From Erythrobacter litoralis HTCC2594 (GTDB taxonomy: Bacteria; Pseudomonadota; Alphaproteobacteria; Sphingomonadales; Sphingomonadaceae): a stretch of DNA of 64,000 nt. Under the pieces are notes generated by a model, which saw only the letters and a list, made by a program, of their open reading frames with translations, did no database searches and was not told the origin of the DNA. A program made the position numbers and the translations under genes. Positions 55,030-63,851 of this stretch are shown here, in pieces; the stretch's first letter is position 1, and each line of letters opens with the position of its first letter. The DNA lies in contig NC_007722.1 in NCBI RefSeq assembly GCF_000013005.1, forward strand, positions 2,361,501-2,425,500, given 5' to 3'.

Positions 55030-56067
55030 GTGGCACAGGCGATCGACGGGCTTCGCCACGGCTGGCCGATCGCGCTGGCGAAGGCGGGCACGCTGTTGCC
55101 GATCGAAACGACACTGGCGCGCGAGGCCACGGCAGACCGGCTGCTGATCTCCGCCGCGCGCGCCGCGACGCTCAAGCTTGCCAACCAGCTCGAGGCGGCG
55201 GTTCCGCATTCGCCGGTGATGATCCGTGGTGCCGAGCCCTTCGATCTCGACCTGGCGACGGCGGTGGCCGACCCCGCGCTCGACCTGAAGCACCCGCTCA
55301 AGGGGCCGTTCAAGGCCGAGCCGATCGCGTGGGAGTCGGACGCTGCCACCGCGCTCGAACTGGCGCGGATCGCGGGAATCCTGCCGGCTTTCATGGTCGC
55401 ACCGGATGCGGCGGGCGAAGCGCAGTCGGTCTCGCCCGACGATCTTTCAGCATGGGAAGACCCTGCCGCTTTGCACATCGCCACGCGGGCGCAATTGCCG
55501 ATCGCCGCGCGAGAAGACAGCGAGATCGTGGTCTTCCGCAAGCCCGATGACATGCGCGAACACTGCGCGCTGATCGTCGGCCGCCAGTCCGCTGACGCAA
55601 TCCCGCTCGTGCGGCTGCATTCGGAATGTCTCACCGGCGATATCCTCGGCAGCCTCAAATGCGATTGCGGCCCACAGCTCGATGCGGCGCTGGCGCGGAT
55701 GGCGGCGGAAGCGGAAAACGGTGGATACGGGGTATTGCTCTACATGCGCCAGGAAGGACGCGGCATCGGCCTGGTCAACAAGATGCGGGCCTATCGCCTG
55801 CAAGATCAGGGATTTGATACGGTCGAAGCCAACGAACGGCTCGGCCTGCCCGACGAAAGTCGCGATTTTACAACCGCAGCGCGCATGCTTAGGCTACTCG
55901 GCATCGGTGAGGTTCGGCTTCTCACCAATAACACAAGAAAAGTGGCCGCCCTGGAGGAGGAGAAAATTTCGATCGCAGAGAGGGTGGCCCATGCGCTGCC
56001 CGCCAACCCATTTAACCAGCGTTATCTCGACACCAAGCGTGACCGCGCCGGTCACCTGCTGCCATGA
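55030..56067 (+). CDS. ribA: GTP cyclohydrolase II, long form
   Basis: First step of riboflavin synthesis: GTP to the pyrimidine diamine. The C-terminal half (about residues 160-345) has the zinc ligands in HSECLTGDILGSLKCDCGPQL, catalytic YMRQEGRGIGLVNK, and RLLTNNTRK. The N-terminal 150 residues are a separate domain seen in sphingomonad RibA that has no DHBP-synthase motif, so this is not a RibBA fusion. Start: GTG 55030, or a rare CTG at 54997 that would overlap the xthA stop and include PTRR before the domain. It overlaps the next gene by ATGA. Confidence 0.85.
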   Translation: MAQAIDGLRHGWPIALAKAGTLLPIETTLAREATADRLLISAARAATLKLANQLEAAVPHSPVMIRGAEPFDLDLATAVADPALDLKHPLKGPFKAEPIAWESDAATALELARIAGILPAFMVAPDAAGEAQSVSPDDLSAWEDPAALHIATRAQLPIAAREDSEIVVFRKPDDMREHCALIVGRQSADAIPLVRLHSECLTGDILGSLKCDCGPQLDAALARMAAEAENGGYGVLLYMRQEGRGIGLVNKMRAYRLQDQGFDTVEANERLGLPDESRDFTTAARMLRLLGIGEVRLLTNNTRKVAALEEEKISIAERVAHALPANPFNQRYLDTKRDRAGHLLP

Positions 56068-56567
56068 AGATCGCCATTCGGCCGGAGCAGCCCGGCGACG
56101 AGCGCGCGATCCGCGCACTGACCGATGCTGCCTTTCGCGACATGGTGCATGCTGACGGCGACGAAGGGCCGCTGGTCGAACGCTTGCGCGCCGATGGAGA
56201 CCTGACGCTGTCGCTGGTCGCGCTGAGTGCGGACGAAGCGATCGTCGGTCACATTGCCTTCTCGCCGGTTTCAATCGAGCATGGCGAAGCGCCGTGGTAC
56301 CAGCTGGCGCCGGTCTCCGTAATCCCCTTGCGCCAGAAGACCGGGATTGGCTCCGACCTGATCGAGAAAGGCCTGTCGGACATGCGCGGCGCAGGGGCGA
56401 AAGGCATCGCGCTCGTCGGCGATCCGGACTATTATTCGCGCTTCGGCTTCACGCGCGAGCATGACCTGTCGTTGTCGGACGAACTCGATCCCTTCCTGCA
56501 GATCCTGGTGTTCGAAGGAGAGAAGCCGAGCGGCAAGCTGACCCTCGCCCCGGCCTTCGACGGCTAG
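56064..56567 (+). CDS. GNAT family N-acetyltransferase
   Basis: A 167-residue acetyltransferase of the YhbS type. It begins IAIRPEQPGDERAIRALTDAAF and contains LAPVSVIPLRQKTGIGSDLIEKGL (acetyl-CoA site) and GIALVGDPDYYSRFGF. Substrate unknown. ATG 56064 overlaps the ribA stop. Its TAG and the TAG of psd overlap in opposite strands at CTAG (56564-56567). Confidence 0.86.
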   Translation: MKIAIRPEQPGDERAIRALTDAAFRDMVHADGDEGPLVERLRADGDLTLSLVALSADEAIVGHIAFSPVSIEHGEAPWYQLAPVSVIPLRQKTGIGSDLIEKGLSDMRGAGAKGIALVGDPDYYSRFGFTREHDLSLSDELDPFLQILVFEGEKPSGKLTLAPAFDG

Positions 56568-57415
56568 AGCTTGTGGGCCAGCGCCTGGCCCATCCGCACG
56601 GCGCTGCCTGCCTGCAGGCCCTCGCAGAATTCGATCCGGTTTTCCTCGAACAGCAGGACCACTGTGGATCCCAGCAGGAAGCGGCCCATCTCCTCGCCGG
56701 CCTCGTAGCGGTGCGGGGCCGCGCCTTCCCGAGAATAAACCGACCGCGTGAGCTTTCTGCCGTGCGGTTCGACCCGTCCGCCCCACACGGTCTCGATACC
56801 GGCAACGATCATTGCGCCGACCATCACGCTGGCGACCTGTCCGAGGTCGCTGTCGAACAGGCAGGCCAGCCGCTCGTTGCGGGCAAACAGCCGCGGCACG
56901 CCTTCGGCGGTCACGGCATTGACCGAGAACAGCTCACCCGGAACGTAGGTCGTTTCCAGCAGCGTACCCGAAACCGGCATGTGGACCCAGTGATAGTCGC
57001 GCGGGCTGAGATAGATCGTGGCGAAATGCCCGTCGGTGAAGCGCGCCGCAGTCTGCTCGTCCCCGCCGAGAAGTTCTGTTGCCGTGAAGCTGTGCCCTTT
57101 GGCCTGAAAGATGCGCCCTTCCTCGATGCGACCGAGCTGGCTGACCGCGCCATCGGCGGGCGACAGGACGTATTGCGAGGCATCGGCCAGCGGACGCGCA
57201 CCGGGTTTCAGCGAGCGCGTGAAGAAGTCGTTGAAGCTATCGTAGCTGCCGAGCGGACGTTCGGCTTCGCTCATGTCGATGCCATAGGTCGCGGCGAATC
57301 GCGCGATCATCCGGTCTCGCAGCCACGGGCGACGGCTGCCCGCGAAGCGACCTGCGAGGCGCGACAGGGCATGCTGCGGCAATGCATGCTGGAGCCATAC
57401 GAAGGGTTTGCTCAT
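56564..57415 (-). CDS. psd: Phosphatidylserine decarboxylase (archaetidylserine-type proenzyme)
   Basis: An inner-membrane enzyme making phosphatidylethanolamine. The 283-residue proenzyme has SYDSFNDFFTRSLKPGARP, LSPADGAVSQLG, YLSPRDYHWVHMPVSGTL, and FLLGSTVVLLFE with the LGST self-cleavage site that makes the pyruvoyl group on the small alpha chain. Length and motif fit the long class I form. ATG 57415. Overlaps the GNAT gene by four bases tail to tail. Confidence 0.93.
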   Translation of the reverse strand: MSKPFVWLQHALPQHALSRLAGRFAGSRRPWLRDRMIARFAATYGIDMSEAERPLGSYDSFNDFFTRSLKPGARPLADASQYVLSPADGAVSQLGRIEEGRIFQAKGHSFTATELLGGDEQTAARFTDGHFATIYLSPRDYHWVHMPVSGTLLETTYVPGELFSVNAVTAEGVPRLFARNERLACLFDSDLGQVASVMVGAMIVAGIETVWGGRVEPHGRKLTRSVYSREGAAPHRYEAGEEMGRFLLGSTVVLLFEENRIEFCEGLQAGSAVRMGQALAHKL

Positions 57416-57509
57416 AGAGGTGCGATGCCCTCGCGGCGGATTTGGATCAAGATTATGGTGCGCACTCCATTCCAGCCCTCAACGGGCGAGGGGCGTGCCG
57501 CGTTCCGCC

Positions 57510-58493
57510 TTAGCGGCGTTCGTAACGCTTGAGACCCGGCGCCAGGACGTTGTCCTCGATCGCGAGCCTCGCCCCGCTCCAGTCGGCCACGAAGGCGGAA
57601 CTGCGCTGTAGCGACGGCACGAAGCGGGCATCGTTTCCGGCGATTACCAGGCCGTCGGAGCTCTGGTCGTTTTCTTCGGCGCCGACCGCGATGAAGGCGG
57701 AGTAGTTTTCCTTGTCGCGGCCCTGGACGAACCAGTTGTTGGTGATCTGGCCGACCGTGCCTTGCGGCAGGTCGATCATGTAATTGGTCGAGCGCCCGGC
57801 GCTATCGTCGAAGCTGCTGGCGGCGATATCGGTGCGTAGCGCGCGCGATTTGACATAGTGCCCGCCGGTGCCGCGTTCGAAGCGGCTGCGGGTGATGCGC
57901 AAGTGCCCGATGCTGCCGGTGTAGATCGAATGCGCGCAGCCGCCATCGCCGTCGCAGGTGCCGAGACCGGAAAAGGTCGAGCGGTCGATGACGAGGCGGA
58001 TGCCGTCGTCATGCGCGGTGAGAATGCCTTGCTGGCTGTCGACGAACCAGCTGTTGGCGACCGTCAGGGCCCCGCTTTCCAGCCGGATCCCTGCGCCGTT
58101 GTAGTCCGGTACGGCCATGTTTCGGAACACCAGGCCGGAAACGCTAGCTTCACGGCCGCGGAGTACGAGAGCAGCCTTGCCTTCGCATTCGACGCTGTCG
58201 AAAATTGCCGTGCCGGGTTCGCTTGCGAAAAAGGCGATGCTGCCGCCTTCCTGCACGGCGCACTGGCGATAGGTGCCTGGCGCAATGGCGATCGTGCCCG
58301 AACCGCTGCCGATGGCATTGACCGCTTCCTGAAGGGTGCCGAAGCCGCGTCCGTTCTCGACCACGGTGAAGGGCGCCAGTGCAGGTTGCGCAAACGCGGC
58401 GGCGATCGGGATCAGCGCGATGGCCGCTGTGGCGATGGTACCGATGAGCCAGCTCGACGGGCGGGCAAGCGGGAGGCGGACAGAGTTTTCCAT
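57510..58493 (-). CDS. Secreted right-handed parallel beta-helix protein
   Basis: A 327-residue exported protein with a long signal peptide (about 1-40, ending QPALA). It starts its mature part FTVVENGRGFGTLQEAVNAIGSG, a pectate-lyase-like opening, then repeats such as VENSWFVDSQQ, ITRSRFERGTG and ITNNWFVQG, consistent with a parallel beta-helix (NosD or pectate-lyase fold). No catalytic residues can be named; the function is unknown. The predicted helix lies at about residues 45-310. Confidence 0.82.
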   Translation of the reverse strand: MENSVRLPLARPSSWLIGTIATAAIALIPIAAAFAQPALAPFTVVENGRGFGTLQEAVNAIGSGSGTIAIAPGTYRQCAVQEGGSIAFFASEPGTAIFDSVECEGKAALVLRGREASVSGLVFRNMAVPDYNGAGIRLESGALTVANSWFVDSQQGILTAHDDGIRLVIDRSTFSGLGTCDGDGGCAHSIYTGSIGHLRITRSRFERGTGGHYVKSRALRTDIAASSFDDSAGRSTNYMIDLPQGTVGQITNNWFVQGRDKENYSAFIAVGAEENDQSSDGLVIAGNDARFVPSLQRSSAFVADWSGARLAIEDNVLAPGLKRYERR

Positions 58494-58552
58494 GGCGCCC
58501 GCGATAGCGAAAAAGGGTTAACGGGCTGCTAAGACATGCGATCCGCCCGCTC

Positions 58553-58810
58553 CTAGCCGCGCCATTTCCAGCCGCCTTTGGTCCCTCGCTTCACGATAAC
58601 GATGAAGGGGATCGTTATCAGCAATATCGCGCCAAGGTTGATCGCCAGGTCCACCTCATCGGCAACGTCTACTCCGAAGGCGATCGCCAGGACCAATGCC
58701 AGATAGCCAAACAGCAGCACCCATCCCTGCCACGCGATCGGCAGGCCGGCACCGTAGCCGATTTTCTTGGGCGCGAACCAATCGCCGGGTTCGAAGAATT
58801 TGTGCAGCAT
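58553..58810 (-). CDS. Small membrane protein of the SPFH operon
   Basis: An 85-residue protein beginning LHKFFEPGDWFAPKKIGYGAGLPI, with two hydrophobic helices (about 26-46 and 54-75) and a basic end (VKRGTKGGWKWRG). ATG 58810 has AAGGAG upstream, inside the 3' end of the RHH gene. It is the last gene of the SPFH/RHH set. Function unknown. Confidence 0.72.
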   Translation of the reverse strand: MLHKFFEPGDWFAPKKIGYGAGLPIAWQGWVLLFGYLALVLAIAFGVDVADEVDLAINLGAILLITIPFIVIVKRGTKGGWKWRG

Positions 58811-58814
58811 GGAT

Positions 58815-59015
58815 CTAATTCTCCTTCGGGGGCCGACCGCGTCTGGGCGTTTCGCTGCGCGCGACGTCGATACCACGCGCGCTCAAGGCTTCGCGGACCA
58901 GCATTTCGATCTGCGCATTTGCGCTGCGCAATTCTGCCGCCGCGAGCCGCTCGACCGCGGCGTGAACCGCCGGGTCGAGCCGTAGGGCAAAGGCTTTCTT
59001 CTTGGCGGCCGCCAT
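58815..59015 (-). CDS. Ribbon-helix-helix (Arc/CopG-like) small protein
   Basis: A 66-residue protein with a ribbon-helix-helix pattern: a basic strand KKKAFALRLDPAVHAAVERLAAAE, then LRSANAQIEMLVREALSARG, and a basic RRGRPPKEN tail. Such proteins bind operator DNA as dimers. It sits 22 bases after the SPFH gene and four bases before a membrane-protein gene; it may act as autoregulator on the 30-bp dyad upstream of the operon (inference). Not obviously an antitoxin, since no toxin-like partner is present. Confidence 0.78.
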   Translation of the reverse strand: MAAAKKKAFALRLDPAVHAAVERLAAAELRSANAQIEMLVREALSARGIDVARSETPRRGRPPKEN

Positions 59016-59037
59016 GGCTGCCTCCTCGCCTCAAAGC

Positions 59038-59952
59038 CTACTGGTAGAGCGTGCCGGCATTGACCACCGGATGCGCTTCGCGATCGCCGCACAGCACGAC
59101 CATCAAGTTGCTGACCATCGCAGCCCGACGCTCGTCGTCGAGATCGACCACGCCATCCGCCGACAATTTGGCCAGCGCATCCTCGACCATGCCGACCGCG
59201 CCGATCACGACTTTCTTGCGCGCGGCGATGACGGCATCGGCCTGCTGGCGGCGCAGCATCGCCCCGGCGATCTCCGGTGCATAGGCGAGGTGGGTCAGCC
59301 CCGCTTCGTCGACAACGATACCGGCGACCTTGAGGCGCTCGTTGAGCTCTTCCTGCAGCTCGCGGTTGACCACGTCGGCGCTGCCGCGCAGCGTCGTCGC
59401 GTCTTCCTCGCTCATGTCGTCATAGGGGTGCCGCGCGCCGACCGTGCGTAGCCCGGCCTCGATCTGAATGTTCACGAATTCCTTGTAATCGTCGACATCG
59501 AAGGCCGCCTGCGCGGTGTCACGCACCCGCCAGACGGTGTTGCAGGCGATCTCGATCGGGTTGCCGCGCAGATCGTTGATCTTGACCTTCTCCGAATGGA
59601 CATTGTGCGCACGGGCGCTGATCTTCTTGCGCATCATCCACGGCCACACCCAGCGCAGCCCCTCGGTTCGCTCGGTGCCGCTATAGGCTCCGAAAAGGGT
59701 GATCACCGCGGTCTGGTTGGGCTGGATCATGAAAAACCCGGTGGCGACGACAAGGAAACCGGTCAGCGACGCAACCAGCTTGAATACGAAATAGATCTTG
59801 CTGGCCTTCTCGGGGCCCGGCGGAAAACTCGTGCTCATCCATAGGAACGCGAGGACCGTAACCGCCAGCAGGACCAGCAGCATCACATAGCCATTGTAGG
59901 TCTTGGAGCCTCTCTCTTGGCTGACATTCATCCCGTCCAAAACATTGACCAT
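59038..59952 (-). CDS. SPFH/Band 7 domain membrane protein
   Basis: A 304-residue protein with two N-terminal hydrophobic helices (about 22-42 and 55-75) and an SPFH domain (about 75-265: [30 protein letters not shown], then [37 protein letters not shown]). SPFH proteins scaffold membrane microdomains and protease complexes such as FtsH. ATG 59952 has AAGGA eight bases before it; ATG 59931 is possible. First gene of a minus-strand operon with the RHH and small membrane protein genes. Confidence 0.86.
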   Translation of the reverse strand: MVNVLDGMNVSQERGSKTYNGYVMLLVLLAVTVLAFLWMSTSFPPGPEKASKIYFVFKLVASLTGFLVVATGFFMIQPNQTAVITLFGAYSGTERTEGLRWVWPWMMRKKISARAHNVHSEKVKINDLRGNPIEIACNTVWRVRDTAQAAFDVDDYKEFVNIQIEAGLRTVGARHPYDDMSEEDATTLRGSADVVNRELQEELNERLKVAGIVVDEAGLTHLAYAPEIAGAMLRRQQADAVIAARKKVVIGAVGMVEDALAKLSADGVVDLDDERRAAMVSNLMVVLCGDREAHPVVNAGTLYQ

Positions 59953-59966
59953 CGGATCAGTCCTTT

Positions 59967-59996
59967 CGATATAACTATGATATCATCTTTATATCG
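59967..59996. promoter_or_regulatory. 30-bp symmetric operator upstream of the SPFH operon
   Basis: Outer arms CGATATA (59967-59973) and TATATCG (59990-59996) and a central palindrome ATGATATCAT (59977-59986) share one axis at 59981.5. The site lies 15-44 bases before the SPFH ATG in an AT-rich stretch, positioned to overlap the promoter. A TTGACT (60008-60013, minus strand) could be a -35 element. The candidate regulator is the RHH protein of the same operon, or a PadR/MarR-type factor elsewhere. Confidence 0.7.
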
Positions 59997-60034
59997 GACG
60001 GCCCGCAAGTCAAACAAATTCCGTCAATCCGGTG

Positions 60035-61858
60035 TCAGTGTCTCCGGATGCAGTCGAGAAAGCGCTCGCCATAGGCGTCGAGCTTCTTGGCCCCTACGCC
60101 GCCGATCGCGCCGAGTTCGGATAGGCTGGCAGGCCGCGTCACCGCCATTTCGCGCAAGGTCGCATCGTGGAAGATGACGTAGGGTGGCACCTGCCCTTCG
60201 ACCGCCAGCTCTCGCCTGAGTTCGCGCAAGGCATCGAACAGCGGATCGCCGACAGGGTTGACCCCGCCAGCGCGGCTACGCCTGCTGCGGCGCTCTTTCT
60301 TCGGCGGCTTGACGATCATCACCGGAGTATCGCCCTTGAGGATGTCCTTGGCATCGCCGCCCAGCGCCAGCCCGCCGTGCTCGGTCGCGACCAACGAACC
60401 GCGCGCCTGCAAGGCCCGGCTGACCGGGCGCAGCATTGCCGCATCCTCGCCATCGACGATCCCGAATACGCTCAGCCGGTCGTGCTCCCGCTGGCGCACG
60501 CGGTCGTCTTCCGCCCCGGTGAGCACCTTCTGCAAATGGCCGAAGCCAAAGCTCTGCCCCGTGCGATAGGCTGCACTGAGGAACTTGCGCGCCAGTTCGG
60601 TCACGTCGACCACGCCCGGCGCATCGAGGCAATTGTCGCAATTGCCGCATTGCCCGGGCGGGTCTTCACCGAAATGCCTGAGTAGCACCGCGCGGCGGCA
60701 CCCCGCCGTCTCGACCAGGCTGGCGAGCGAATCGAGCCGCTGGCGGTCACCCGCCTGCCTGTCTTCGGGCACTTCGGCGAGCCGCATCCTTGCGCGGGCG
60801 AAATCCTCCGCGCCCCACAGCATCAGCGCCAGCGAAGGGTCGCCATCTCGGCCCGCGCGGCCCGTTTCCTGATAATAGGCCTCGATCGATTTCGGGATGC
60901 TTGCATGAGCGACGAAGCGCACATCCGGCTTGTCGATCCCCATTCCGAAGGCGATGGTCGCGACCATCACCATGTCCTCGCTCGCGACGAACCGCGCCTG
61001 GTTCTCCGCCCGCACATGCGGGTCGAGCCCCGCATGATAAGGCAGCACCTCGCGCCCGGTCGCCGCAGCGAGCTTGGCGGCCAGGTCCTCAACCTTGCGG
61101 CGGGTCGGCGCATAAACGATGCCCGGACCCGGCTGTTCGCCCATCAGCGTGGTCAGTTGTCGCACCGGGTTGTCGCGATGACGGATGGCGTAGTGGATAC
61201 TGGGCCGGTCGAAGCCCGCGACCACCAGCCCGTCTTGCGGGATGCCCAGCTGCTCGAGGATATCGGCCCGCGTATGCGCATCCGCGGTCGCGGTCAGCGC
61301 CAGCCGCGGAATATCGCCGAAGCGATCCATCAGGGGGCGCAGCTGGCGGTAGTCGGGGCGGAAATCGTGCCCCCATTCCGAAACGCAGTGCGCTTCGTCG
61401 ATGGCGAACAGCGCCAGCGGGGCTGCGGTCAGGAGGTCGCAAAAGCTCGGCTGGCTCGCCCGCTCGGGTGCGACGTAGAGCAGGTCCAGTTCGCCCGCAC
61501 GGAAGGCGTCCATCGTCTCGCGCCAGTCGGAATCCGCGCTGGTCAGCGTTGCCGCGCGAATGCCATCTGCCCGCGCCGCGCGCAGCTGGTCGTGCATCAG
61601 GGCGATCAGTGGCGAGATCACCACGCAAGTACCATGCAGCATGGTGGCCGGCAGCTGATAGGTCAGCGACTTGCCCGCGCCGGTCGGCATCACCGCCAGC
61701 GTCGATTGCCCGGCGAGAACGCGCACCAGCACGTCCGGCTGGCGGCCACGGAAATCGTCATGGCCGAACACTTCGCGCAAGCGCTGGCGCGCATCGTCCA
61801 GTGCGGCGGATGAATCCAGGTCGAGAGTGTCTGCGCCCACGCATGTGCCATGACACAT
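60035..61858 (-). CDS. recQ: ATP-dependent DNA helicase RecQ
   Basis: A 3'-5' helicase for recombination and fork repair, about 607 residues. Motifs in order: MPTGAGKSLTYQLPA (Walker A), ISPLIALMHDQ, IDEAHCVSEWGHDFRPDYRQL (DEAH and aromatic loop), LTATAD, YHAGLD, FGMGIDKPDVRFV, QETGRAGRDGD; then the zinc cysteines CRRAV...CGNCDNC, the winged helix and a C-terminal HRDC domain (ALRELRRELAVEGQVPPYVIF onward). ATG 61858 is preferred; GTG 61840 is possible, and the open frame further upstream is probably not translated. Confidence 0.94.
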   Translation of the reverse strand: MCHGTCVGADTLDLDSSAALDDARQRLREVFGHDDFRGRQPDVLVRVLAGQSTLAVMPTGAGKSLTYQLPATMLHGTCVVISPLIALMHDQLRAARADGIRAATLTSADSDWRETMDAFRAGELDLLYVAPERASQPSFCDLLTAAPLALFAIDEAHCVSEWGHDFRPDYRQLRPLMDRFGDIPRLALTATADAHTRADILEQLGIPQDGLVVAGFDRPSIHYAIRHRDNPVRQLTTLMGEQPGPGIVYAPTRRKVEDLAAKLAAATGREVLPYHAGLDPHVRAENQARFVASEDMVMVATIAFGMGIDKPDVRFVAHASIPKSIEAYYQETGRAGRDGDPSLALMLWGAEDFARARMRLAEVPEDRQAGDRQRLDSLASLVETAGCRRAVLLRHFGEDPPGQCGNCDNCLDAPGVVDVTELARKFLSAAYRTGQSFGFGHLQKVLTGAEDDRVRQREHDRLSVFGIVDGEDAAMLRPVSRALQARGSLVATEHGGLALGGDAKDILKGDTPVMIVKPPKKERRSRRSRAGGVNPVGDPLFDALRELRRELAVEGQVPPYVIFHDATLREMAVTRPASLSELGAIGGVGAKKLDAYGERFLDCIRRH

Positions 61859-61983
61859 CGCCAAGGCCAGACAAGGGCGAAGGTGCCAGTTTTCCCTTGG
61901 CCCACGCCCGCCTCCCCGTCTAAACTGCGAGCAACCGCACGCTTGCTGCATGCGGACAGGATCGGTTCAACAGGAGACAATCG

Positions 61984-62316
61984 ATGAACACCCTACGCCT
62001 CGGCCTCGTCGCTGCCGGTACGCTCGCTCTCGCCGCATGTGGCGGCGCGGAAGACGCGTCCGATGAAGCGATGGCCGATACCGTCGAAATGCCCGCCGAC
62101 GAAGCCATGGCCGACGTGACCGAAGAGCCGGTCGCAGACGATGCCGCGGTCGCCGGTACGGACGACGCCGATGATGCCGCAAACGTGCGCGCTGCCGAGC
62201 AAGCCTCGACCGAAGCGGCCGGGGAAGCAGCAGCCGCGGCGGCCGCCGACGTCCAGGCCGCCATCGATGCCGCCGAAGGCGCTGCGGCCGATGCGGAAGA
62301 CGCTGTCGAGCGATAA
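61984..62316 (+). CDS. Small Ala/Asp/Glu-rich lipoprotein
   Basis: A 110-residue acidic protein with a lipoprotein signal (LALAAC, Cys 19) and a low-complexity mature region (DEAMADTVEMPADEAMADV and an Ala-rich coiled-coil-like end). The function is unknown; it resembles the small entericidin- or Lpp-like surface lipoproteins of the group. A strong terminator follows. Confidence 0.78.
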   Translation: MNTLRLGLVAAGTLALAACGGAEDASDEAMADTVEMPADEAMADVTEEPVADDAAVAGTDDADDAANVRAAEQASTEAAGEAAAAAAADVQAAIDAAEGAAADAEDAVER

Positions 62317-62336
62317 GCCTTTTCAAGGCTGGAAGA

Positions 62337-62372
62337 GCGGGCGCTTCGGGCTGACCGAAGGGCCCGCTTTTT
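62337..62372 (+). terminator. Rho-independent terminator
   Basis: Stem GCGGGC...GCCCGC (62337-62342 and 62362-62367) with an inner CTTCGG/CCGAAG stem and a five-base loop, followed by TTTTT. Confidence 0.88.
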
Positions 62373-62401
62373 CTTTGGCGCGGCTGCGCTATGGTGCGCG
62401 C

Positions 62402-62638
62402 ATGACTCGCACCGCCCCCATCGCGCTCTCGCTCGCCTGCCTGCTGGCCGCCTGCGGACCTGGCGAAAACGACCCCGGCCCCGGCGGCGTGACCGTGGGA
62501 GAAGCGCAGGCGCTCGACGAAGCCGCCGCCATGCTCGAAGCGCGCAAGCTGCCTCCGCAAGCGCTGGACAACCCGCCCGCGCCCGCGCAGGACACCGACC
62601 TACAAACGCAACAGGCGCCCGAGCAAGCGCAGCAATAA
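62402..62638 (+). CDS. Small lipoprotein, proline/glutamine-rich
   Basis: A 78-residue protein: signal with LLAAC (Cys 18), then GPGENDPGPGGVTVGEAQALDE, a short helix and a PAPAQDTDLQTQQAPEQAQQ tail. Unknown function. It ends 12 bases before the acyl-CoA dehydrogenase start and is probably cotranscribed with it, although the promoter, just after the terminator, would be very close to its ATG. Confidence 0.72.
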   Translation: MTRTAPIALSLACLLAACGPGENDPGPGGVTVGEAQALDEAAAMLEARKLPPQALDNPPAPAQDTDLQTQQAPEQAQQ

Positions 62639-62650
62639 GAGGACCGCCCG

Positions 62651-63841
62651 ATGGCCGACACCATCCTGCATCCCGGCATGGATGCCGATACGTTCGAACA
62701 GTTCATCGAGCAGCTCGATCGCTATGTCCGCGAACGGCTGATCCCGGCCGAGCGGGAAACGATCGAGAACGACAGGATCCCCGACGAGATCGTCGAGGAG
62801 ATGAAGGAGATGGGCCTGTTCGGCCTGACCGTGCCGGAAGAATATGGCGGCGCGGGCCTCAACACCTCGCAATATGCCCGCGTGGTCAACACCATGGCCT
62901 ATGCCGCGCCGGCCTATCGCAGCATCTTTTCGATCAATGTCGGCATGTTCAATTCCGCGATCAAGAACGGAGCGACTGACGCGCAGAAAGCCGAATGGTG
63001 GCCCCGCATCGCTGCCGGCGAGATCGCCTGCTTCGGCCTGACCGAACCGGGCTCGGGCTCCGACAGTGCCGCGATGGCAACCACCGCCAGGCCCGATCCC
63101 GATGGCAATGGCTGGATCCTCAATGGCACCAAGCGCTACATCACCAATGCGCCGCATGCCGATGTCGGCCTGATCATGGCGCGCACAGAGAAGGAAGCGC
63201 TGCCCAAGAACGCCCATGTCAGCGCCTTCATCGTGCCGATGGATACGCCGGGCGTGACGACCGCCAGCCCCGACAAGAAGATGGGGCAGGAAGGCAGCCA
63301 CATCTCGGACGTGATCCTCGAGGACGTGAAGGTCCCGGGCGACGCGCTGCTCGGCGGGGAAACCGGACGAGGCTTCCGCTTCGCCATGATGAGCCTGGAT
63401 AACGGCCGCATTTCGGTTGGCGCGGCTGCCGCAGGCTATGCCCGCCGCGCGCTCGACAGCGCGGTGCGCTATGCCACCGAGCGCAAGGCCTTCGGCGAAC
63501 CGATCGCCAATTTCCAGCTCATCCAGCAGATGCTCGCGGAGAGCGAGACCGAAATCTACGCTGCCGAGGCGATGATGAAGGACGTGTGCGAACGCGCCGA
63601 TCGCGGCGAAAACATCCTGCGCAAGGCGGCGGCCTTCAAGGTGTTCTCGTCCGAAATGTGCGGCCGCGTGGTCGACCGCGTCGTGCAAGTCTATGGCGGC
63701 GCCGGCTATCTCGCCGAATACGATGCCGAACGCTTTTTCCGCGATGCCCGCATCTATCGCATCTACGAAGGCACGACGCAGATCCTCTACCTGCAGATCG
63801 CCAAGCACATGCTGCGCGATTTCGCGGCGCAGAACGGGTGA
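62651..63841 (+). CDS. Acyl-CoA dehydrogenase
   Basis: A 396-residue FAD enzyme: LGLFGLTVPEEYGGAGL, ACFGLTEPGSGSD, LNGTKRYITNAPHAD, RKAFGEPIANFQLIQQMLAE, QVYGGAGYLAEYDAERFFRDARIYRIYEGTTQI with the C-terminal catalytic glutamate (in YEGTTQ) used by most family members. The substrate is not fixed; short-chain or branched acyl-CoA are likely. AGAGGA Shine-Dalgarno before ATG 62651. A probable CoA-transferase gene follows after a repeat. Confidence 0.92.
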   Translation: MADTILHPGMDADTFEQFIEQLDRYVRERLIPAERETIENDRIPDEIVEEMKEMGLFGLTVPEEYGGAGLNTSQYARVVNTMAYAAPAYRSIFSINVGMFNSAIKNGATDAQKAEWWPRIAAGEIACFGLTEPGSGSDSAAMATTARPDPDGNGWILNGTKRYITNAPHADVGLIMARTEKEALPKNAHVSAFIVPMDTPGVTTASPDKKMGQEGSHISDVILEDVKVPGDALLGGETGRGFRFAMMSLDNGRISVGAAAAGYARRALDSAVRYATERKAFGEPIANFQLIQQMLAESETEIYAAEAMMKDVCERADRGENILRKAAAFKVFSSEMCGRVVDRVVQVYGGAGYLAEYDAERFFRDARIYRIYEGTTQILYLQIAKHMLRDFAAQNG

Positions 63842-63851
63842 TCGTGATTAA

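Noticed and set aside
55030-56067. Bifunctional RibBA
   Set aside because: The N-terminal part lacks the DHBP synthase signatures such as the DDxDRENEGDL-type motif.
58553-59015. RHH protein plus 85-residue protein as a toxin-antitoxin pair
   Set aside because: The partner is a two-helix membrane protein with no toxin motif, and both genes follow an SPFH gene in one operon.
61859-61951. Upstream extension of recQ to 61951
   Set aside because: The extra residues are Arg/Cys/Gly-rich and unlike RecQ; the conserved part begins after the ATG at 61858.
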